Shown: positions 47,901 to 58,135 of the stretch, one piece after another
Position numbering within the stretch: position 1 is the stretch's first letter
Layout of the letters: each line of letters starts with the position of its first letter
Assembly (NCBI GenBank): GCA_014905825.1
Contig: JACGCN010000020.1
Location: 558,001-622,000 of the forward strand
Source: Lyophyllum atratum
Lineage: Eukaryota; Basidiomycota; Agaricomycetes; Agaricales; Lyophyllaceae
Length of the DNA stretch: 64,000 bases
Direction of reading: 5' to 3'
Notes under the pieces: generated by a model
Seen by the model: only the letters and a program-made list of their open reading frames with translations
Database searches by the model: none
What the model was told of the DNA's origin: nothing
Program-made: the position numbers and the translations under genes

Positions 47901-50670
47901 CAAGTTTTCCTTCGTCTCTTTGAGCTTTTCGTGCTCCTTGACCTGCACAAGACATCAGCTTGAGTGACAAACAGGTTGGGGGGCCATGGGACTTACCTTA
48001 ACACCGTGATCACTGTTCAGGCCATTTAACGTGTCTTGAGCATCTTTCCGCGTCGCTTCAAGCGCTTCAGCCTTCTTAACGAGTGCATCGCGCTCGCTCG
48101 AAGCAACATCAATCTCTGCCTGCTTCGCATTGATCTTAGCCGTCCACGGCTGGAGCTCCTTCTGCTTGGCTTCAATCTGGTCATGGAACACCTGCGTCTT
48201 ATCTGTGTTCCTCGTTGAGAAGGGACGAGTAGATTCGTTGAAGATTAAGCTTACCCCTGAGGCTGTCCCGGATGCTTTCAAGTTCCTTCTCTTCAACTAT
48301 CAAGTTCGCTTCATACCCCTCCGCCTTCGTTTTCTCCCGCTCGATCTTCTCCGTGTTTTCTTGGACATCACGGATAGCTTTAGCTTTCGCACTGGTATCC
48401 TATGCAGAAAAAGTCGTTAAGCGAAGGTCTTTAAGCGTCCTGCTGCATTTACCTCTTGGAGCGACTTCTTCAACTTCTTTGCCTTGCCCGCAGCGTGCTT
48501 TCGGCGCTCCTGCAGACTAACCTCCTCCTTCTCGTGTCTGGCAAGCTCCTTCAGTGCCTCAGTGGCGGCAGCTTTGACTTCCTGGAACGAATGTGAGCAC
48601 ATAGCTATGGGCACGAAGGAAAGGAACATACGGCATAAGTTGCCTCGCGATCCTGGTAATGAGCCCGGAGCTGTTCCAAGTGGAGAATGTCGTCTTGATT
48701 ACGGGCAGTCTCGTCTTCCAAGTCTTTCGTCAATTTCGCCTGTAATACATAGTGAGGAACACATGAGTAGGATGTGTTCGGGGTGCCTCACGATCGTTTT
48801 CTCAAACTCGGACTCGTTATTGAAACACCTCCACAAGATCCACTGCCAGAGCCTTGACTGCGCTCGCACATGTTCGTTCTTGAGCCTTAGGTAGTCCTCC
48901 GCTTCCTTCTTCCGCTGCTCGAGCGCAGCCTTTTCCTTCTCGACGATACGCAGGCGGTTCAGCTTGACCATGCGATCCTCCTGCAGACGCTCCATCTCGA
49001 CCAGGGCCTCGTCGATGGGCTCCTTGAACTTGGAAGTCCCGATGATGTCCTCGAGGTACTCGAGTAGGCCGTCGTCGTGCTCGGTCGCTGCTTTGGGCTT
49101 CATCTGCGCGATGGACTCGACTTCACCCTACAAATTCGAAGAAGTTAGAGTTAAAGAAGGCTGGAGGGGGATAGAACGTACTTGGAGGATAAGGAATCGG
49201 TTATGGTCGAGATCTATGCCACGTCCTTTGAGTAGTGTTTGCACCTCCGTGTAGGTGCTTGATTTTCCATTGATGGTGTACCTGCTGGAGTTGTTCTTGA
49301 ACGCCGTGCGAGTAACTATGAGCTGGGAACCGGGCACAACTTCGAAGTTATCGGGGCCGGGCTATACCACATATTGGCTGAGTGAATAGGAGGGTTTGGA
49401 GATGGGAGACGCTGCATACCAAGTCAAGGATTTCGCGGAAATGAACCTCGACGCTGCACTCGCTAAGATCAGGGTACCTAGCCGAGTTGTGGATGAGCTC
49501 AGAAAGCTTCCCTTGTCGCATCTTCGAAGCACGATATCCGAAGACGAAAAGAAGAGCATCGATGGTATTTGACTTTCCCGAGCCGTTGGGGCCCACAATG
49601 GACGAGAAAGACTAAAGAAAAATGAATAGGAGAATAAGGAACCTGACTTCTTCTTCACGTACTTTATGGAAAGGCCCGATCTCCTGTCGCCCAGCATAGC
49701 TCTTGAAGTTGACCAAAGCCATTTTGTGAATGACTAACCGCGATTTCGGCCCAGCTGGCTCTTCGGGCACTGCTTGGAGCAGGCTCGACGGAGTGGGCAT
49801 CGGGATGGGGTCAAACAGCGACTGCTCTTCCTCCTCTTCTGGGACTTGCTCCTGCGCGTTGCTGGTGGTCGACGCACTTGGGCCATCTTTCGGCTCGTCC
49901 TGTGCGACTGCTGCTGGTTTCTGCTCGCCTTCGGAACCTTCATCGGAGTCTGGGATGGCGGCGGCTCGTGCTGGCTTTCGAGCTTTCGAGGCCTTGGAAC
50001 CTGCTGCAGCTTTAGAGGCAGGCTTTGCCTTCCGTGAATTGACCTTGAGCTCGTCGTCCGACACGTGCATCGCGGCATCGCTCTCGTCCACGGAGGTCCG
50101 TCGAGTGGACGTACTCGCATGCGGTTTACTGGATTTACGGCCATTCGTGCGGGCCGGTTTCACGTCTTCCTCTGATGCGTTGTCCACCCCCTCCTCTTCA
50201 TCATCCTCTATCGTGGTAGGGACAGGTGTAACCTTCGCTGATCGTCCAGATCGTGTCGAACTAGAAGGCTTTCTCGTAGCTGAAGTTGGCTTTCCCCTCT
50301 TAGCTGATGAGGTCGCTCGACGTGGTTTCGGTTTCTCCTCCTCAAACTCGCTATCTCCCTGCTCCTCTGGATCTAGTGATGGACGCGCCTTTTTGATAGG
50401 AGGTGCGGATTCCTCTTCATCTTCGTCCTCCGTCTCAGGGACCTCAGGTAGTGAGCCCCGCGATCGAGACGACGTACGTCCAGCAGTCGGAGCAACGCTT
50501 GATCGAGCCGAAGTGGATCTTCGCGCTCTGGACGGGGGTTTCGCGACTTCTTCCTGTTCCTCTGCTTCTGGGTCGGCTGTCTGGCCCCTCTTTCGCTTTG
50601 CTGGTAGTTGGGGCGTTGCGGTTGGTTCCACCGATGCTCTGGTCGAGCGCGATGAGCGTCGAGGGGGCAT
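44934..50670 (-). CDS. SMC4: Condensin subunit SMC4 (Cut3)
   Basis: ATPase subunit of condensin, which compacts chromosomes for mitosis. The gene starts at ATG 50670 (MPPRRSSRSTRASVEP) with a long Ser/Lys/Glu-rich leader of about 300 residues, then the head domain LVIHKMALVNFKSYAGRQEI. Walker A (GPNGSGKSN) lies at about 49594-49568 and is followed by LLFVFGYRASKMRQGKLSEL and IHNSARYPDLSECSVEVHF, the SMC4 form. Coiled coils flank a hinge at about 47600-47350 (GRLGSLGTIPDKYDIAIST). Near the 3' end are the signature NLSGGEK (about 45430-45450), Walker B DEIDAALDF (about 45240) and IIISLRNDMFELSHRLIGIY. More than a dozen introns interrupt it; I did not fix every exon edge. The last exon reads SIDNHALTVPPVKA before the stop. 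An acidic stretch sits in the distal coiled coil (about 46160-45990). Confidence 0.93.
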
Positions 50671-51104
50671 CGTAGAGAGTCTTGAGGTCTCCTTGGACGA
50701 GGTTGGTTTCAAGGACTTGAAACAACGGAACGCGTCCTGTCACATTGTCACGTTCAAAGCCACGTGATGATCTCGACAAGGCGCAGGCGGCAGGGCTGAC
50801 CAGACTTGGACCAGACCTTGTCAACTGTCCATGTCAACCTTCCTATTCTGCTCCTAACTGGCATCCAGTTTATCGACCATCGTTCCCGCCAGTGCACGAT
50901 ACCTCAAGACTTTGCGATACCCCGCCTTCTCCAAATCCTCCTATAATATCTTGTGAATGCGTCAGGAGCGCAACCGTTCCCCGCCGAGGGACGTGACACC
51001 TGCGGTTGGTCCTCCAAGTCAGCCTCTTCATGCGAACCTGACACATCGCTCAAGAGCGATTATGATGGTTACTTCCACGAGCTCAATGACGATGACATCG
51101 ACGC
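50671..51104. promoter_or_regulatory. Shared promoter region, SMC4 and RdRP genes
   Basis: Head-to-head arrangement with 435 bp between the chosen start codons. The RdRP start is uncertain, so part of this may be coding: frames from about 50953 and 50957 are open and could be joined by an intron. A cacgtgatgat motif lies at about 50760. Confidence 0.5.
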
Positions 51105-54100
51105 ATGGGACGCTATCGGTAAAGTCATTCGCGTCCGAAGTTTATTCCATTTATTCACAAATTCAATTCTGCCCCCGTATATTGCAACAGAGTCCCTGCA
51201 CAACTCCCCAACGAAAGAATTTTCGTCATTATCAACTGGCCAAGGCTCTCTCTCGAGCCTCCAGTCCAACAAATCCACTTCGGGGCATCTCGTCTCGAGA
51301 TTAGGGGATCGAAACGCTGCCGCTTGTTAGTTCATACATTGTTAAGAGACTGGGACTTGCGTATTAACAGGGCACTAGCCTCATCGGCTTCTCGTCGGAC
51401 ATCCCCTTATCCCTCCACGCCATCCAGAAAGCACACTCCAGATACACCTTCCAGCCGTCGATTTAGTGCTATAAAACGGAGCTTTGATAGCTTGGGCATT
51501 ACCTGTAAGACTTTCCTTCGTCATCCCATCTCTACTATAACGTCGTTTCAAATAGCCCCCGAGCCCCCGACTCCGAAAAGGCTTTTCCCGCAGGAATCGG
51601 GCCTCACATCGACAGCGAAGGTGAGCACTTTGTATAGTAAGAGGTTTTCCAGTGATCATCATGCTCGTCTCTGGCAGGGTAAGAAGCCGCGTCGTCTAGT
51701 GATTATCGAGGATGATTCTGACGAAGACACACAAGAAGTCTCGAGTCGTATGTCTACTTCTTTGGATTTTGCTCTCGCATCGTCTGACGACGCTGTTTAT
51801 CCCCTCCCAGTGCTTACAGACACGGATAACTCCTCGTCCGATGGGTGGGCAGGCCTGACACCCAACTCTGATCAAGGATCTCTCGGGGATCTCGGATCCA
51901 GTGGCTGGTCCCTCCCGTCGGGCAACTCCTTCAAGATATCCAGTCCCGCCGGCAAGAAGCGTCTCGGGGACTCGCAGACTTCATCAGCGAGCTCGCCCTC
52001 CAAATATCGGAAGCTCGCCGACCGTGAAGCGAAGCCCATTCACAGGGATACTTCCACACGCCCCCAAGTCATCGACGACATATTCGGCGGGCCTTCATCG
52101 TCGGCGTCCTCCGCACCGGCGCCTCGCAATGACGGATGGAACGCACAAGCCCCATCCGGCGGATCTGCCCTCGAGGACTTCCTTTCGGGCCCCTTGGGCG
52201 TTGACTTAACGCCCTCGATCATCGCCCACAACGCCGAAGTGCAATCTCTCCTTGACAAGGCGGATATCGCTTGGGGCGTCCAGTACGAAATCGCGCGAGG
52301 TATTTCCCGCGAATACTGGACTTGGGCCGACGTCAAGCTGAAAGTCGAGAGACTTCAGGGTTTGAACCAGGATGTGGCCTACAAGGTGTTCAGTGTCATG
52401 CTCGATCAACCCCAGAAGCTGTCCGACCTGGCCATCTGGTATGCCATGCCCACCTCGTTTTGGAGTGATTATGTTCTAAATCCGATCTAGGAAGGAGTTT
52501 GACCGCGAACAGGCTGCGATCATCGAGAACCAGGGCCGTGGATTAGGTCTTATGGGTACATGGTATGACGAGCCCGATTGGTATGGAGGGAAGATCCAGC
52601 AGCTCGCGCGGCTGGCCCCTCATAATGGATCTTACAAGGTCCATCTCGACCCGGTCGAGAACGACGCTCCTATCGACTCGCCCGATTCTTAGGCTCACGT
52701 AGGGTGCTTCAGCTCCGCATTCCGGACGATATGGCGAAAAAGGAGAGCCCGGCCATTAAAGAATTCCTCCTACAGAAGTTCATCCTCTGTGGTCGGGTTT
52801 TTGTGCCGTTTTTCGCGAAAGAGGGTGGTGTGTATCTGGTAGAGACAGATGAGGATTTTGAGCGACGACCGAAGGTGTCGTTTGGGGACAATCATCGGAT
52901 GTGCCTCAAGGCTATTGTTGATTGGCACAACGCACTCGAGTTAAACGTCGATCAGGTTTGATATATCTCTGGCTTTTTCCGATGTAGAGGAATGCTGATC
53001 AACTACGGTGCTTTTTCCTCAGCCCATAAGTAAGTGGGTGACTCGCTTTGCCCTCGCCTTCTCAGATTCGGTACCTGCCCTCGAGTTTGCCGAGGATTGT
53101 ATTCATGCCATCGACGATATCTGTACGTCCACTTATGATTCATCTTCAGACCCAACTGAATTTTTTTTCTCGTCAGATGCACCGTGGGACGGCCCTGGAA
53201 AAGCCCCAGCAGAGAAGATCCACACCGACGGGTGCGGGCTAATCAATGAAGCAGCACTCAAGATTATCGCACGCGTTCTCGGGCTCTCCCATCGTCCCAG
53301 CGCCGTTCAAGGCCGCATCAAGGGCAGCAAAGGCCTATGGATTTTCCACCCCACCGACACGAGCGAGGAGCCCCGTATCTGGATCCGCCCCTCCCAATCA
53401 AAGATCGTGTACAGGTACCCCCTTGACCGTGCGCATTGCATCTTCGATCTGCTCTCCGTCTCCCGGTTCTCTCCTCCAATTAAGCTGTCGAAGCAGAGCA
53501 TCATGAATTTGTCAGAGAACGGCGTGTCGGATGAGGTGCTGACGGGGATGATGGTGCAGGGCTTGATGGATGAGGTGACGCCGCTGATGAAGTGGCAGGG
53601 CCCGCAGGCGATGGAGTCGCTTTGGCAGGTCGTCAACCAGCTTGGGGGCGTGTCGAGGTCGAGGCTTTCGAGGCTTACGGCGGGGTTGAGCCGCGTCATG
53701 GGCCTGCAGCGCCGAGAGTGGGGTCATGAGGATATCGGGATGGAGACTGAGGATGACTCGTTGAATGCGCTGACGGATGAGCAGGACGCGGGTTCGTATA
53801 CGGGTCGGAACGAGTTCAGTGGAGGTACGCGTTATGGTGTTTTTGGAAGGCATTCTCTGACTTGGTCGTGTTAGCACCCCTTTCGATCCACGAGCTTGCC
53901 CTGGAGTTAATCCAGGCAGGTTTCCGCCCAGATAAATTACCAAACCTGAACGACAAGATCAGGCAGATCGTACAAAACACGATCAAATCTATAATCGAGA
54001 AATTCTCGATTCCGCTGCCGGAGTCGTTGGGCGCTTTTGTCGTACCCGGTAAGTCCATACAACTATCAATGTTGATGTCTTGAATGTGACGGAACTACGC

Positions 54101-55699
54101 GTAGATCCACTCGGTATATTGGAGGAGGGGGAGGTCTACTTTCGCTCATCACAGTCGCTTACGGATCCGCAGACGCAAACACTCTTCAATATCGTGACTG
54201 GAGATGTTCTTGTACGTCACTTCAGCTTGAATATTGGAATGGAGACTGACAATGAAATCACAGCTTGGGAGGTATGTTCAGCGACATCGTTGCTTTCTAG
54301 ATATGTCTCACAGAAGCATAGATATCCCGTTCGCCTTCCATCTGATGTTCAGAAGGTATATCCTTTTCTGAGCATGTCAGAGTATTGGCTGAGAGTAACA
54401 CTTTTGCCACAGGTCAAAGCCGTTGACCGACCGGAGTTGTTCAATTACCCGGACGTGCTTATTGTCTCTACCAAAGGGGACTGCAGTATGGCTAGTCTTC
54501 TGGCTGGAGGAGGTGGGTCAGATAGCACCGTTAGAAGATCGCGAACTCATTTAAGATCCTTGCACTACACCAGACTGCGATGGAGGTAAGTTGAGATCCC
54601 CCTGCCAGACAAGCTCGATATAACTCCATTCACAGATGACCTTTTCATTATTCGAGAAAAATCCATTGTCGAGCCCTTCCAGAGTAAACTGCTGAGTTCT
54701 ATGCCGCCTAACCTCCTCGAGGAATACTTTGAGGGCCATCCCGAACGGGTCAAGCAGTTCGCCGACCGTGTTGCCCCGATGTCACCTCATGAGGCCCAGA
54801 AGTCGTTCCAAGAAATTCTTCTCCTAAACCTCAGCGACTCGAAGGTCGGGCTTTATTCCAATTTCCAGGACTTCGCAGTCTGGAAGTATGGCTATTCGAA
54901 CAAAGAATCTATACGGCTGGCGTATATGTAAGGGCATATTTTGATCACACATAGTCTTGAACTGAATGTCTGTGTTAGGTTTAACATTCTGCTCGACTCC
55001 AGCAAGACAGGCTTGCGGCTTAAGTCTGGCGTTTTCGAGAAAGATCAAAAACGTTTTGGTTCTTCAGTACCGGAAAAGCAGGAGAATCACTCGAGGCGCT
55101 TCATATTCCACACCCTTTCCGCTGCAGGAGAAGCTGCTGGCGAGGAGCTTCTTCGTGATTATGACGCAACAAGAAAAGAAGAAGTCAAGGACGCAGACCT
55201 CTCGCGACCTTATAACTCCGCTGCGGCCCGTGCCCTCAAATTTTTCGACGACAATGTCCTGACACCTGAACACCGACGACTGCTCACCAACGAACTCGAA
55301 CTCATCAGAGCTCCAGTTAAGGAAGCAAGGATCTTGTATGGCAGGGCAATGCGTCGATTCAGGGAAGCCAAGGAGAAAGCAGAATGGGAAACCCCAAGAA
55401 AGAAGTCGAAGAAGACACGTCAACGGGAGCCAGACCCGTTTTTACAGGCTTCTCAAGTATTTGACAGGGACGTCCAGGACGTCATGTTGCTCCAGAACAT
55501 CAGGGAGCTGAAGGCGTCCTATGCTTATGAACTTGACCCTGCTTTTGCATTTGCGGTCGCCTTCCGCGATTTGTGCGACCTCAAAGCCCGTGCCGCCCCT
55601 GGGGGACATGCACCCACTATTCGTTCTTTCGACCAGGCGAAAACCATTCCGGCAACGTACGTGAAGGCCCTGGCGCGTCTTGTTGCAGACGGTCTGTAA
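51105..55699 (+). CDS. Cellular RNA-dependent RNA polymerase (RNA-silencing type, QDE-1/Rdp1 family), with an apparent frameshift
   Basis: Makes double-stranded RNA for RNA interference. Exons after the start: 51105-51118, 51191-52438, 52491-52955, 53023-53122, 53177-53824, 53875-54048, 54105-54211, 54264-54271, 54322-54355, 54413-54512, 54574-54585, 54636-54927, 54979-55699. Family segments include HTDGCGLINEAALKIIARVL, SAVQGRIKGSKGLWIFHP, GEVYFRSSQSL, RYPVRLPSDVQKVKAVDRPE and the catalytic motif LAGGDCDGDDLF (DxDGD with Cys as second residue). One problem: near 52681 the upstream frame hits TAG at 52690, while the likely continuation RFLGSRRVLQLRIPDD is in another frame; a one-base loss, or an intron of 59 or 74 nt ending at 52712, would explain it. 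The N-terminus is uncertain; 51105 gives MGRYRVPAQLPNERIF. Exons after 52713 are intact. Confidence 0.88.
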
Positions 55700-58135
55700 C
55701 ACCACTTCCCGATCTGTTCACCATCCTTCCTTGATATACCGCGCTTCTTGATTTCTGTTCGTTCTTGGCTATGTGTCTCATCATGCTGTACTTCAATACA
55801 GATCCCCCGGCTCCCTTTGGCTGCTACTACCTTCGCGATGGCTGTTCCGGACTTCGTGCTCTGATGAAGGACTTCAACCGTGGACCTGATGGCAGGCAGC
55901 GACACCGAAGACACCAGCCGAAAAGGTACCAAGTCCTCGAGAGGCCAGGTTCTCGGTCAAAGGCGAAAACTTCCAAGATCATCTCTCCTATGGCTGTTGA
56001 CTGAAGATCCCGGCGTGATGAACTCCCTTCAAGTCAGACAAACTTCCAAGCGATCAACAAGATATCAAGAAGACGAGTGGTTTGGACCATGTCGTCTCAG
56101 GAAGCACCAAGACAAGCTAGCCATACATCCTCAAGGCCTCAAAAATCAAGTCAACGCATTGATTGTAGGGGAAGGCGTCAAGATTATTTGTCTCGTGGCT
56201 GGTGACCTGAGAAATCCTGCGTGACCTGGCATGCTTAGAACCCAACCATACCGTACTCGCTTCAACTTCAAGTCGTCCAGATATCAAGGCAGTTCGGGTC
56301 ATGACATCAGAGATAGCCCTGGCCGGGTTCGCTATATGTTCCACACAAGACGACGTGAGACGAAGACAAGAACGTATGTCACGACCAGACCAGGAGGATA
56401 TCTAGGTGTCGGAGGAAATCGTGCCAATGGATTCGCGCAAAATGTCCCGGGGCTCATATCGGAGCAATACGCGGACAAGACCTATAGCGTGGTAATCAAG
56501 ACATTGACTGCAGGACGATACTAGTAGTTTGCTTACGCTCAAGCATTAGGAAGCTGTCAGGTATGACTGAGCGTCTGGCATCGTCGCTCAAGAGCCGAAT
56601 AACCCGGAAAAATGCCATTCCATTAACGAGGAATGCTGTTCTCTCCGCAAGCGCTATAGCCTCAAGACCACCACACCCAAGGACGATGATGAACTACGGC
56701 GTGGAACAGGCAGGGTACAGTCGAATATTCGACACTAAACATCAACTATGAATCGGCGTGTCTACTCAGGCTTGTCCTGACGGAGCTTTTGGACAGCTCT
56801 GCGATAGGGCGTTGTGGATACCTTACGCCTGTATCAAGGAGGGCTCGAGAAGCAGACGGGACAAAGCGAGAAAGGTCCTCTGATCTCCTACTTGCTGACC
56901 TCACTCTCAGAATATCTCTTAGCGATTGAGGTTGATATCAGGAAGCCTGCATACGACTTGATGGGACTCGGGAGCGAGGTGAGCTGTAGAATGATTTAAT
57001 TTTGTTCGCTAGGCCTAATCCTTCGATTCTCCTATCTGGGTCACACCTCAAATCCCATTCCTGTCTCTTTGTTGTCAACATCGCCTGTACAGAATGCTCA
57101 GTGAAGGTAGGAATGTTGTTCCAGGGCGTTCGCGGAACTTATCGTCATTATAGCATAGGCAAGCACGCCTTCCACGCTTTTTGAAGACCTCCGAGCATGC
57201 CGTCGGCGACGAAGGGTGATTATCCACCGCGATAAATAAAAACACGGCAGACGCAACCAGAGATGGATTCTCGGTGCGATGCTTGGCCCGTCAACCGAAT
57301 TACCAGAACAGCACAGACGTGGAGCACGCGGCACACCCGGTGAACATCATCTGGTCTTATCGAGTTTCGAAATGTCCAGCGGACGTCCAGGCTCAACATC
57401 GATACTGCAAATAACTTTCGGATGGTGATGTAGAGGTGCGACAGACTCTGGGCGTACTTTTGGCCAGTCAGCCACAAGTACGTGGTCTACGGTAATGCTC
57501 GTCTGAGACACGTCTTTTGCTGACGAGTCTCGACGAGAGCTGGCTTCCAAGTATCCGCACCTATCCTTGGACCGCCATGCATCCTGTAACGGATGTAGAC
57601 ATAACAACTGGCATAGTGAACATTGCAGCTCCTGCCACAGGGTGCTAAGCGCATTTTGCCCCAATGATCCTCTTGTTTTCCCAATTCCTCCGATTATACA
57701 GACGGCATATGGTCAAGTCTCACCTGGGACGCGGGTAGCGCTTGTTGGCACTGAAGAAGTTCCTAGTAGAGCTCTACAATCGAATTGTTGCAACAAATCC
57801 GAGTCCATACCATTTCCAGGACGGTCGTGAGGTGGCGGCCAACGGTCGGCTCCTACAGTTTCTTTCTCTTAATGTGTGGAGGCGCGGGATATCTGCTCCA
57901 GGCAACGTCGTTCGAGACTTCGAGTCGCAAGAGAGTTCAAATATAACCGACACAACTATAAAACTTAAAGTAACTGTTAGGCGCCCAGTGATCGTGACAA
58001 TCGAAGTGATCGAGGTCGTGAGAAAAAGAAATTTCGTCAATTGGACAAGCCATCAGGCCACAGGACAGGACGGGTATTCCTTTAAACCTTGCTAAAGTCT
58101 CCCCAGACGGGCCACCCACTCCCACCACAACTACC
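55700..58135. other. 2.4 kb without a recognisable gene
   Basis: After the RdRP stop there are basic, Ser/Lys-rich open frames (for example 55889-56224 and 57742-58095) without known domains or ATG-to-stop models with good splice sites. The end of the region is the promoter of the next gene. Confidence 0.4.

Noticed and set aside
49730..50767. Long plus-strand open frame of 345 codons.
   Set aside because: It is the antisense of the Ser/Lys/Glu-rich SMC4 leader; its composition is a mirror of that low-complexity sequence.
50953..51330. Open frame as the RdRP N-terminus (acidic stretch HELNDDDIDAWDAI).
   Set aside because: It begins with GTG, and the frame that matches the later RdRP sequence (INWPRLSLEPP, DWDLRINRAL) is a different one, joined more simply from ATG 51105.
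55880..56224. Plus-strand basic open frame (first ATG gives MAGSDTEDTSRKG).
   Set aside because: No known domain, isolated, and downstream frames do not join through good introns.
57742..58095. Plus-strand open frame of 117 codons just before the TPR-like gene.
   Set aside because: It begins with TTG, not ATG, shows no domain, and lies in the expected promoter and 5' UTR.
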